Shown: in pieces, positions 29,501 through 36,925 of the stretch | Position numbering within the stretch: the first letter of the stretch is position 1 | Layout of the letters: each line of letters opens with the position of its first letter | NCBI RefSeq assembly: GCF_001068775.1 | Contig: NZ_JWAJ01000127.1 | Coordinates: 1 to 45,393 of the forward strand | Origin: Streptococcus pseudopneumoniae | GTDB lineage: Bacteria; Bacillota; Bacilli; Lactobacillales; Streptococcaceae | Direction of reading: 5' to 3' | Length of the DNA: 45,393 nucleotides | Notes under the pieces: generated by a model | Database searches by the model: none | What the model was told of the DNA's origin: nothing | Seen by the model: only the letters and a program-made list of their open reading frames with translations | Translations under genes and position numbers: made by a program

Positions 29501-29708
29501 GAAATACAATGTAGTTTTATTTTTATTATTTATAGTCTATTTGTTTGGATACTTCTCGATTTCAAAAAATTTAATTCCTATAATGTGTGTGATCCAAATA
29601 TTTTTGTTAGAAAATATATTTAAATCTCAAAATAAGCTTATCCAAATAGGTAAAATTATAGTTATTATTGCTTCTATAATATTATTTATTGATAGTATAC
29701 TAAATTAA
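29481..29708 (+). CDS. Small hydrophobic membrane protein, possible immunity partner
   Basis: Not recognised. 75 residues from a GTG at 29481 (MITVLNKKYNVVLFLLF) with AAGGAAA five bases upstream. The frame continues to an ATG at 29442, but that start has no RBS and would lie deeper inside the previous gene. There are about three hydrophobic segments separated by short Lys-rich turns. It overlaps the end of the secreted-protein gene by 20 nt, so it is co-translated. Size, topology and position fit bacteriocin immunity proteins, but no family was recognised. AT-rich relative to neighbours. A terminator follows. Confidence 0.6.
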   Translation: MITVLNKKYNVVLFLLFIVYLFGYFSISKNLIPIMCVIQIFLLENIFKSQNKLIQIGKIIVIIASIILFIDSILN

Positions 29709-29743
29709 GAGTCTGAGAACTATTTTGTCTCAGACTCTTTTTG
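29707..29743. terminator. Bidirectional terminator between accessory pair and scrR
   Basis: A perfect 12-bp stem (29707-29718 with 29728-29739), then TTTTG on plus. It serves the convergent scrR on minus as well. Confidence 0.85.
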
Positions 29744-29744
29744 T

Positions 29745-30710
29745 CTAAATACTTTTACCTGGTAAGAGACTAACTGGTAAGAAATAACCAGTAGTAGCAA
29801 CCTCTTTGCCTTCAATTTTTTGTAAGAGCAAATCAACTGTTAGGCGAGCAATTTCTTCCAAGGGTTGTTTAATGGTAGTGAGGTGAGGATAGAAATTTTC
29901 AATGAAATAAGTTCCGTCATAGCCGATCACCTTGAGTTGTTCAGGAACAGAGAGACCAAGCTCCTGAGCAATTTTAATAACCAAAATAGCAGTCAAATCA
30001 TCAGAGGCGAAAATCGCATCTGGTTTTTGTTTGGTCAAGATATTTTTAATTTCCATTTCCTTACGAAGGGGTGAAAAGTCACTGGAAACATTGATAATAG
30101 GAGCCTTTGGTAAGATAGAAGCAAAACCAGCATGACGAAGTCCAGTTGGTGAATTGGAGTTGTCATTACCTGTAATCATAATGATAGATTTGGCTCCGGT
30201 TTTAGCCAGAGTCTGAGCGGCTAGGACTCCGCCAGCATAGTTATCAGAAGAAACGACAGGGATATCTGGTGATAGGTTACGGTCAAATGAAATGATCGGA
30301 GCGGTTACGCGATTGTAATCCTCAATCCCAAGGTTGTGACTTCCCGAGATGATGCCGTCCACCTGGTTGGCTTCTAACATTTCGATGTATTCGCGTTCTT
30401 TTTCCGAATCGTGTTCACTATTACAGATGATGGTCTTGTAACCTTTTTTGAAGAGTTCGTGTTCTAATTTGTCAATCAATTCAGCATAGAAAACATGGCT
30501 GATTTTAGGGAAAATCAAACCGATTAACTTGGCTGATTTTCCTTGAAGACTGCGAGCTAGGTTGTTGGGCTTATAGCCCAGCTCACGCATAGCATCATTA
30601 ACCTTTTGAATGGTTTTTTCTGAAAGATAACCCTTTTTGTTGATGACACGTGAAACAGTAGTAGGGCTGACGCCAGCTAATTTTGCGACATCAGTTAGTT
30701 TTGCGACCAT
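29745..30710 (-). CDS. scrR: Sucrose operon repressor ScrR (LacI family)
   Basis: LacI/GalR-family regulator. The N-terminal helix-turn-helix KLTDVAKLAGVSPTTVSRVI is followed by the hinge helix NNLARSLQGK and a periplasmic-binding-like effector domain. At 321 residues it is standard. It overlaps the end of scrB by 20 nt and is co-transcribed with it. It probably represses both arms of the divergent scr region through the TGTCAA/TTGACA operators described there, with sucrose-6-phosphate or fructose as likely inducer. Confidence 0.93.
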   Translation of the reverse strand: MVAKLTDVAKLAGVSPTTVSRVINKKGYLSEKTIQKVNDAMRELGYKPNNLARSLQGKSAKLIGLIFPKISHVFYAELIDKLEHELFKKGYKTIICNSEHDSEKEREYIEMLEANQVDGIISGSHNLGIEDYNRVTAPIISFDRNLSPDIPVVSSDNYAGGVLAAQTLAKTGAKSIIMITGNDNSNSPTGLRHAGFASILPKAPIINVSSDFSPLRKEMEIKNILTKQKPDAIFASDDLTAILVIKIAQELGLSVPEQLKVIGYDGTYFIENFYPHLTTIKQPLEEIARLTVDLLLQKIEGKEVATTGYFLPVSLLPGKSI

Positions 30711-32145
30711 ATTCTAATTCGTAGTATGTTCCAGTTGGGTTTCCAGATTTAATGAAGATTCCATTTTGATCCGCATGAGGGAAGACACGACCAGAAAATA
30801 CCTTTTCTCCTTTATTGATGAAAATTTCAAAGACTGAGTTGTCGATGAAGATATTAACAGTAGTTGCTTGATTAGTAACTGAGCAAGAGCGAGTAGTTCC
30901 AAATTCTTGAGCATATTGCTCACCTGCTTGACTACGATCAACGGTTACTTGAGCATTGACAAGGTCAAAATTGATAGATAGCCCCTTGCCGTCTTTATCA
31001 GCAAGAAGGACGATTTCACTTTGACTATCGGCTTCTAAGTTAAGCTCAAGTTCGTAGGTGTTTTTGGTTTCAGAACGATTTGAAAATTCCTCTTTTGAAG
31101 CTCGGAGGTCCTGGATAGCTGCTACAGGGTACTGATAGAGTTTGCCATCCTTGATTGTAAGTTCCTTGACTAATGAGAAGGTTCCTTGATGATCGAAACG
31201 GTCAGATGGATAAGAAACATCTGGTAACCCAAGCCAGCTGACTGCCAGGGCGCGACCATCAGGAGCATTAAAGGCTTGAGTAGCATAGGCTTCAAATCCA
31301 TAATCGAGGTTGTGTAGTTCAGATACATCTACCATACGAGCATTTTCTGGATCAAAGGAAGTGCCGATTTTATACATGTTTGGATAGATATTGTCGTATT
31401 CAAGAACTTTTTTATCCAAACCTTGTGGGCAGTAAAGAAGGACAGGTTGTTCTCCGACAAAGACTAGATTTGGGCACTCCATCATATAAGCAGTACGGTC
31501 ATTGTTGAAGTCAAGGTCTCCGACTTCTTGCCAGTTTGTATAATCATTTTCGATAGCCTTATAGAGACGGACAAACCCTTTTTTGTCCAAATCTTGACCA
31601 CCAACGATAGCATAGTATTGACCTTTAAAGTTAAAAATTTGCGGATCGCGGAAGTGGTCAGTAGCATCAGCAGGTTGGTCAATCAAGATTTTGTCAATCT
31701 TTTCAATCTTTCCATTCTTGTCCACTAAGGCACCGATCTGATAAGGGTGGCGAACCCAATTTTCATCACGGACATTTCCTGTATAGAATAGGAACAATTG
31801 ATCGCCAAACTGCATAGCAGATCCAGAGTAAGCACCGTGGCTATCCAGAGGAGTATCAGGTAAGATTTTTACACCTGTTTCAGTAAAGTGCACCAAATCG
31901 TCGCTTTCAAGTTGAACCCAAGATTTTAAACCATGAGCTGCACCAAAGGGGAAGTTTTGGTAAAAAACAACCCACTTGCCATCAAAATAAGAAAAGCCGT
32001 TTGGGTCGTTGAGGAGACCTTCCTTTGGCTCAATGTGATAGCTGACATGCCATGGGGATTGTGCCATCTTTTTTTGGATTTCTTTTCTTTTTTCTTGTGT
32101 CCAATCTTCATAAGGTCTGTAACGACGTTCAGTAGTCCATTCCAT
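30691..32145 (-). CDS. scrB: Sucrose-6-phosphate hydrolase (GH32)
   Basis: Cleaves sucrose-6-phosphate from the PTS to glucose-6-phosphate and fructose. The GH32 beta-propeller motifs are present: LNDPNG with nucleophile D47, FRDPQIF, and MECPNLV with the acid/base Glu. The frame opens at 32205, but the start at 32145 (MEWTTERRYRPYEDW) is preferred because GGAGGAAATAGAA precedes it. 484 residues. Divergent from scrA. Confidence 0.95.
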   Translation of the reverse strand: MEWTTERRYRPYEDWTQEKRKEIQKKMAQSPWHVSYHIEPKEGLLNDPNGFSYFDGKWVVFYQNFPFGAAHGLKSWVQLESDDLVHFTETGVKILPDTPLDSHGAYSGSAMQFGDQLFLFYTGNVRDENWVRHPYQIGALVDKNGKIEKIDKILIDQPADATDHFRDPQIFNFKGQYYAIVGGQDLDKKGFVRLYKAIENDYTNWQEVGDLDFNNDRTAYMMECPNLVFVGEQPVLLYCPQGLDKKVLEYDNIYPNMYKIGTSFDPENARMVDVSELHNLDYGFEAYATQAFNAPDGRALAVSWLGLPDVSYPSDRFDHQGTFSLVKELTIKDGKLYQYPVAAIQDLRASKEEFSNRSETKNTYELELNLEADSQSEIVLLADKDGKGLSINFDLVNAQVTVDRSQAGEQYAQEFGTTRSCSVTNQATTVNIFIDNSVFEIFINKGEKVFSGRVFPHADQNGIFIKSGNPTGTYYELEYGRKTN

Positions 32146-32209
32146 TTCTATTTCCTCCATAAATTCTACTATCTTAATAGTAAACGTTTCCTTATAAAAA
32201 AGCAAGTCT

Positions 32210-32239
32210 TTTACACTAAATTAAAGAAAAAAATGTCAA
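32210..32239 (-). promoter_or_regulatory. scrB promoter
   Basis: On minus, -35 TTGACA (32239-32234), 18-bp spacer and -10 TGTAAA (32215-32210). The -35 lies in the left half of the ScrR-like operator. Confidence 0.6.
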
Positions 32240-32249
32240 ACGATTGACA
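32234..32249. promoter_or_regulatory. ScrR-like operator at scrB
   Basis: TGTCAA-ACGA-TTGACA is a palindrome with perfect 6-bp arms. It covers the scrB -35, the expected place for a LacI-family repressor. Confidence 0.7.
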
Positions 32250-32405
32250 GAATCTAGGAACGTAATTTTATGAAAAATGATGAAAATATGGAAGTTTTTG
32301 AAAACTTTAAAGTAAAAACCTTGATTTTAGAGGGTGTTATGGCTGTGTTGATGAAAAAAATAGCAAAAACAATCAAAAAATAAAAAATAGCAATTTTTTT
32401 CTGCA

Positions 32406-32417
32406 AAACGCTTGACA
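32406..32417. promoter_or_regulatory. ScrR-like operator at scrA
   Basis: AAACGCTTGACA matches the scrB operator half AAACGATTGACA at 11 of 12 positions and contains the scrA -35. Confidence 0.65.
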
Positions 32418-32439
32418 TATTTTTTAAACGTGATAGAAT
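32412..32439 (+). promoter_or_regulatory. scrA promoter
   Basis: -35 TTGACA (32412-32417), 16-bp spacer and -10 TAGAAT (32434-32439), about 70 nt before the scrA ATG. Confidence 0.7.
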
Positions 32440-32456
32440 AATATTCGTGAGGCGAG

Positions 32457-32471
32457 TAAAATCGCTTTCAA
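32457..32471. promoter_or_regulatory. cre-like CcpA site downstream of the scrA promoter
   Basis: On minus TTGAAAGCGATTTTA fits the cre pattern WTGNAANCGNWWNCA with one mismatch. Lying just after the transcription start, it would act as a roadblock for catabolite repression. Confidence 0.55.
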
Positions 32472-32507
32472 ACAAGAACAAATTTTTTTATAAGGAGATT
32501 TTTGCAA

Positions 32508-34391
32508 ATGACCAATACAGAAATTGCAAAAAAAGTCATCGAAGCCTTGGGTGGACGTGAGAACGTTAACAGTGTAGCCCACTGTGCGACTCGCCTTCGT
32601 GTTATGGTGAAAGATGAAGCGAAGATCAACAAAGATGCTATCGAGAACTTGGAAAAAGTTCAAGGTGCTTTCTTTAACTCAGGTCAATACCAAATCATTT
32701 TTGGTACAGGTACAGTAAACAAGATGTACGACGAAGTCGTAGCTCTTGGTTTGCCAACGACATCTAAGGATGAGATGAAGGCAGAAGCTGCTAAACAAGG
32801 AAATTGGTTCCAACGTGCCATCCGTACTTTTGGTGACGTCTTTGTTCCAATCATTCCAGTTATCGTAGCAACTGGTCTCTTCATGGGTGTGCGTGGTCTC
32901 TTGAATGCTCTTGGAATGACACTTCCAGAAGATGTGACAACTTACACTCAAATCTTGACTGACACAGCCTTCATCATCTTGCCAGGTTTGGTTGTTTGGT
33001 CAACCTTCCGTGTATTCGGTGGTAACCCAGCCGTTGGTATCGTTCTTGGTATGATGCTCGTTTCAGGTTCACTTCCAAATGCCTGGGCTGTTGCTTCTGG
33101 TGGAGAAGTAACTGCTATGAACTTCTTCGGATTTATCCCAGTTGTTGGTTTGCAAGGTTCAGTTCTTCCAGCCTTCATCATCGGGGTTGTCGGAGCTAAA
33201 TTTGAAAAAGCTGTTCGTAAGGTTGTTCCAGATGTTCTTGACCTCTTGGTAACACCATTCGTAACACTCCTCGTAATGTCAATTCTTGGTTTGTTTGTTA
33301 TCGGACCAGTCTTCCACGTTGTTGAAAACTATATCCTTCTTGGAACAAAAGCTATCCTTAACTTGCCATTTGGTCTTGGTGGTTTCTTGATTGGTGGAGT
33401 TCACCAAGTTATCGTCGTATCAGGTGTTCACCACATCTTCAACTTGCTTGAAGTTCAATTGCTTGCTGCTGACCATGTTAACCCATTCAACGCTATCATC
33501 ACAGCTGCCATGACTGCTCAAGGTGCTGCAACAGTAGCCGTTGGTGTGAAAACTAAAAATCCAAAACTTAAAACACTTGCTTTCCCAGCTGCTCTTTCTG
33601 CCTTCCTAGGTATTACTGAGCCTGCTATCTTTGGGGTTAACTTGCGTTTCCGTAAACCATTCTTCCTTTCATTGATCGCTGGTGCAATCGGTGGTGGATT
33701 GGCATCTATCCTTGGTCTTGCTGGTACTGGTAATGGTATCACAATCATCCCAGGTACAATGCTCTACATTGGTAACGGACAACTTCCACAATACCTTCTT
33801 ATGGTAGCTGTATCATTCGCTCTTGGTTTTGCTCTTACTTACATGTTTGGTTATGAAGATGAAGCAGAAGTGGCTTCAGAAGCTACAACTGAACGTTTGG
33901 CTGACGAAGCAGTAACTGGTACTGTTGTTGCACCTAGCGAAGGTGTCATCCAAACACCAATCGTTGGTGACGTAGTTGCCCTTTCAGACGTTAATGACCC
34001 AGTCTTCTCAAGTGGAGCTATGGGACAAGGTATCGCTGTGAAACCTAGCCAAGATGTTGTCTATGCACCAGCTGATGCTGAAGTGACAATCGTCTTCCCA
34101 ACAGGGCATGCTTATGGTTTGAAAACAGCAAACGGAGCTGAAATCTTGATTCACGTTGGTATCGACACTGTTTCAATGAACGGTGAAGGATTTGACCAAA
34201 AAGTTGCCCAAGGTGACAAGGTTAAAGCTGGAGATGTTCTTGGAACATTTGACTCAGCTAAGATTGTTGCTGCAGGTCTTGACAACACAACTATGGTTAT
34301 CGTGACAAACACTGCAGACTTTGCTTCAGTAAATCCAGTTGCTTCTGGATCAGTTGCTAAGGGTGACGCAGTCATTGAAGTTAAAGCTTAA
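32508..34391 (+). CDS. scrA: Sucrose PTS transporter, EIIBCA
   Basis: Imports and phosphorylates sucrose. Three fused domains: EIIB at the N-terminus with phosphorylated C26 in NSVAHCATRLRV; a membrane EIIC with about ten helices (residues ~105-460) including the GGVHQVIVVSGVHH stretch; and a C-terminal EIIA with active His in EILIHVGIDTV. The start is the ATG at 32508 (MTNTEIAKK), ten bases after AGGAG; the TTG at 32502 is closer but less likely. 627 residues. Base composition shows the codon bias of a highly expressed gene. Confidence 0.95.
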   Translation: MTNTEIAKKVIEALGGRENVNSVAHCATRLRVMVKDEAKINKDAIENLEKVQGAFFNSGQYQIIFGTGTVNKMYDEVVALGLPTTSKDEMKAEAAKQGNWFQRAIRTFGDVFVPIIPVIVATGLFMGVRGLLNALGMTLPEDVTTYTQILTDTAFIILPGLVVWSTFRVFGGNPAVGIVLGMMLVSGSLPNAWAVASGGEVTAMNFFGFIPVVGLQGSVLPAFIIGVVGAKFEKAVRKVVPDVLDLLVTPFVTLLVMSILGLFVIGPVFHVVENYILLGTKAILNLPFGLGGFLIGGVHQVIVVSGVHHIFNLLEVQLLAADHVNPFNAIITAAMTAQGAATVAVGVKTKNPKLKTLAFPAALSAFLGITEPAIFGVNLRFRKPFFLSLIAGAIGGGLASILGLAGTGNGITIIPGTMLYIGNGQLPQYLLMVAVSFALGFALTYMFGYEDEAEVASEATTERLADEAVTGTVVAPSEGVIQTPIVGDVVALSDVNDPVFSSGAMGQGIAVKPSQDVVYAPADAEVTIVFPTGHAYGLKTANGAEILIHVGIDTVSMNGEGFDQKVAQGDKVKAGDVLGTFDSAKIVAAGLDNTTMVIVTNTADFASVNPVASGSVAKGDAVIEVKA

Positions 34392-34493
34392 TACTCTTCG
34401 AAAATCTCTTCAAACTGCGTCATACGTGCTTTGCCGTACTCAAGTACTGTCTGCAGCTCGATTCCTAGTTTGTTCTTTGATTTTCATTGAGTA
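34391..34493. repeat. BOX-type repeat (boxA-boxC form)
   Basis: It begins ATACTCTTCGAAAATCTC and ends TTGATTTTCATTGAGTA, the terminal sequences of pneumococcal BOX elements. Arms pair at 12 of 16 end positions. At about 103 bp it has room for boxA and boxC but no boxB copy. It overlaps the last base of the scrA stop codon and lies before the scrA terminator, so it is transcribed as the scrA 3' end. Confidence 0.8.
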
Positions 34494-34516
34494 CACTACT
34501 TTCGATTTAATAGATC

Positions 34517-34550
34517 AAAAAACGAACAAATGACATGTTTGTTCGTTTTT
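34517..34550 (+). terminator. Terminator between scrA and scrK
   Basis: A 12-bp stem (34519-34530 with 34538-34549), flanked by A and T runs. Confidence 0.85.
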
Positions 34551-34613
34551 GCTTGAATCGTAAGATTTACAGAGGAAAATCTAAAAAATAGAGAAATTTA
34601 GACTTTCGAAATA

Positions 34614-34622
34614 TGCTATAAT
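34614..34622 (+). promoter_or_regulatory. scrK extended -10 promoter
   Basis: TGC followed by perfect TATAAT (34617-34622), 28 nt before the ATG. No clear -35. Confidence 0.65.
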
Positions 34623-34649
34623 AAAGAAAATAAAAACAAGAGGTTTATC

Positions 34650-35537
34650 ATGACAAAATTATATGGAAGCTTGGAAGCGGGCGGTACAAAGTTTGTCTGT
34701 GCTGTCGGTGATGAAAACTTTAACGTTGTAGAAAAAACACAATTTCCAACAACAACTCCAATCGAGACAATCGATAAAACTATCGAGTTCTTTTCAAAAT
34801 TTGATAATCTTGCAGGACTTGCGATTGGATCATTTGGTCCAATTGATATCGACAAAAATTCAAAGACTTATGGTTTTATTACAACTACACCGAAACCTCA
34901 CTGGGCAAATGTTGACTTGCTTGGTGCTCTTCGTCGCGCTCTAAACGTGCCAATGTACTTCACAACAGACGTAAACAGTTCTGCCTACGGTGAGGTAGTT
35001 GCTCGTAATAATGCTGGTGGCCGTATCGAAAACTTGGTTTACTATACAATCGGTACAGGTATCGGTGCAGGCGTTATCCAACGTGGCGAGTTTATTGGCG
35101 GTGTTGGTCACCCTGAGATGGGTCATTATTATGTGGCTAGACACCCAATGGATATTGAAAAAGAATTTAAAGGTGTTTGTCCTTTCCATAATGGATGTTT
35201 GGAAGGTTATGCAGCTGGTCCAAGTTTGGAAGCTCGTACAGGTGTTCGTGGGGAAAACATTGAACTCAACAACTCTGTCTGGGATGTTCAAGCTTACTAC
35301 ATTGCTCAAGCCGCAGTGAATGCGACTGTAACTTTCCGTCCAGATGTCATCGTCTTTGGTGGTGGGGTTATGGCTCAACAACATATGCTTGACCGTGTAC
35401 GTGAGAAATTCACATCCCTACTAAATGGCTACCTACCAGTTCCAGATGTACGTGACTATATCGTGACTCCAGCTGTTGCTGGCAATGGTTCAGCTACATT
35501 AGGAAACTTCGTTCTTGCTAAGAGCGTTGCAAAATAA
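34650..35537 (+). CDS. scrK: Fructokinase (ROK family)
   Basis: Phosphorylates the fructose released by ScrB. N-terminal ATP-binding YGSLEAGGTKFVCAVG, the ROK signature around GTGIGAGVI, and the zinc-binding segment with HPEMGHYY and GVCPFHNGCLEGYAAG (His and Cys ligands) are all present. 295 residues is normal. It has its own promoter after the scrA terminator, so the fructokinase can be expressed apart from the transporter. Confidence 0.94.
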   Translation: MTKLYGSLEAGGTKFVCAVGDENFNVVEKTQFPTTTPIETIDKTIEFFSKFDNLAGLAIGSFGPIDIDKNSKTYGFITTTPKPHWANVDLLGALRRALNVPMYFTTDVNSSAYGEVVARNNAGGRIENLVYYTIGTGIGAGVIQRGEFIGGVGHPEMGHYYVARHPMDIEKEFKGVCPFHNGCLEGYAAGPSLEARTGVRGENIELNNSVWDVQAYYIAQAAVNATVTFRPDVIVFGGGVMAQQHMLDRVREKFTSLLNGYLPVPDVRDYIVTPAVAGNGSATLGNFVLAKSVAK

Positions 35538-35542
35538 ACATG

Positions 35543-35578
35543 AAAAATGAGGTCGGGAATTATCCCGGCCTCATTTTT
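35543..35578. terminator. Bidirectional terminator between scrK and mntE
   Basis: 35543-35552 pairs with 35569-35578, with a further 8-bp inner stem closing on a 4-nt loop. A5 and T5 lie on either side. Convergent genes share it. Confidence 0.9.
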
Positions 35579-36768
35579 TAGTCTTTTTCTATCTTTGTTT
35601 CCTGATGGAAAATATTTTGCCAAGTTTCGTGGCGGCGCCAGATGCTTGTGTGGATGGTATCACCAATCTGATAGCGGATCAGTTTTGTTTTCTGACTGAT
35701 CGAGGTTAGATGAAGCTCTTTAATGGCAGATGTCAGTTCTTTTTCGGACTTATAGGCATCCTTGTCCAGTTCTTGTCCGTCCTGACGGATATAAATGAAG
35801 TCTTCTGCAAGTAACTCTTCCAGTTGATTTCCTTGGTCAATCAGTTGCTCTCTCATGAGCAATTTTTTATAGACATTATCTAGGATTTCATCCTCAGGGA
35901 TTGGTGCTGGTTCGATATGAATGTCTGTATCAAAGACACCAAAGCGTTCTGATAACATAGATTCAACCTGGTCCGCAATTTCGTGGCTTTCGAAAACGGA
36001 GAGATCTGGATTCATCTCGAGAGTGATGTCCAGATAGATATTACTTCCGTAAGTACGACCGCGTTGTGATTTGACCTTGCTAATTTTAGGGATTTCCATG
36101 ATAGCCTTTTGATAATCTTCTAGCAAGTGTTCATCAAAACCATCTGAAAGACTGAAAGACGACTCGATAAAGATATCATAGGCAGTCTTGAGGATAAAGA
36201 AGGTAATGACGATGGCAACCAATTTATCCACGAGAGGGAAGTTAAAACTGCTGGCTAGGATGGCGATCGTGGTTCCGAGTGAAGTGACTGCATCTGATAG
36301 ATTGTCCTTGGCAGCCGCTTTAAGCGCCTTAGATTTGGACTGCTTGCTGAGGTGGGTGTTGTAGAGATAAACAGCAAACATAATCACAGCAGAGATCATT
36401 CCTAGAATCGCTCCCAGTGGGTCAATCACTGTTTCTTCGCGACTAATAATCTTTTGAATCGTATCTCGCAAGACATCAAAACCAACATAGAACATGATGA
36501 TTGAAGTGATGAGGCTTGCTAAGTCCTCGATTTTCCAGTGACCGAAACGATGGTCTCTATCTGCTGGTTGGCGGGCCAAACGAATCCCAATGAGGAGGGC
36601 AACATTTCCGATGATATCAGAAACGTTGTTGAAACCATCTGCCACTAAACTGGACGAGTGAAGGAGGTGGCCTGCTGCTAACTTAGCTGCTGACAAGAAA
36701 AGGTAGGTCAAGATGCTTATAATAGCACCTCGTTCAGCTAATTTCAAGTTTGAAACTGATTGATTCAT
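35578..36768 (-). CDS. mntE: Manganese efflux protein MntE (cation diffusion facilitator)
   Basis: CDF-family proton-coupled metal exporter. Six membrane helices span the first ~210 residues, with the metal site pattern DGFNNVSD in helix 2 and DNLSDAVTS in helix 5. A cytoplasmic domain follows (DIHIEPAP), then an extra C-terminal region of about 110 residues as in pneumococcal MntE. Length 396 compares with about 394 for that protein by memory. Manganese specificity is taken from the homologue. RBS GGAAGAGAG precedes the start and a good promoter is upstream. Confidence 0.9.
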   Translation of the reverse strand: MNQSVSNLKLAERGAIISILTYLFLSAAKLAAGHLLHSSSLVADGFNNVSDIIGNVALLIGIRLARQPADRDHRFGHWKIEDLASLITSIIMFYVGFDVLRDTIQKIISREETVIDPLGAILGMISAVIMFAVYLYNTHLSKQSKSKALKAAAKDNLSDAVTSLGTTIAILASSFNFPLVDKLVAIVITFFILKTAYDIFIESSFSLSDGFDEHLLEDYQKAIMEIPKISKVKSQRGRTYGSNIYLDITLEMNPDLSVFESHEIADQVESMLSERFGVFDTDIHIEPAPIPEDEILDNVYKKLLMREQLIDQGNQLEELLAEDFIYIRQDGQELDKDAYKSEKELTSAIKELHLTSISQKTKLIRYQIGDTIHTSIWRRHETWQNIFHQETKIEKD

Positions 36769-36801
36769 CTGACTCTCTTCCTAGAATTTTTGTATTCTAT
36801 C

Positions 36802-36830
36802 ATTATACTGGTTTTGTAAGGAAAATTCAA
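36802..36830 (-). promoter_or_regulatory. mntE promoter
   Basis: On minus, -35 TTGAAT (36830-36825), 17-bp spacer and perfect -10 TATAAT (36807-36802). Confidence 0.75.
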
Positions 36831-36882
36831 ATAGAGGGGACGGGACATTTATACTGATTCAACAGATTTTTATTTTGAAATA

Positions 36883-36891
36883 TGATAGAAT
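36883..36891 (+). promoter_or_regulatory. Extended -10 promoter of the glycosylation cassette
   Basis: TGA followed by TAGAAT (36886-36891), 35 nt before the first gene. No convincing -35. Confidence 0.5.
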
Positions 36892-36925
36892 GATAAGGTA
36901 ATATTTATTTTAGAAAGAGTTTTTA

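Larger units (their letters stand above)
32146..32507. promoter_or_regulatory. Divergent scrB/scrA control region
   Basis: 362 nt without a gene. It contains the scrB promoter on minus, the scrA promoter on plus, two ScrR-like operators sharing AAACGNTTGACA, a CpG-centred AAACGTTT palindrome at 32182-32189 between the scrB promoter and its start, and a cre-like site just after the scrA start of transcription. The central 32250-32400 is AT-rich and otherwise unremarkable. Confidence 0.8.

Noticed and set aside
31933..32247. 104-codon open frame on plus opposite the start of scrB
   Set aside because: Overlaps conserved scrB N-terminus and the scrB promoter; no RBS.
34941..35384. 147-codon open frame on minus inside scrK
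   Set aside because: Antisense to conserved ROK motifs; no independent coding evidence.
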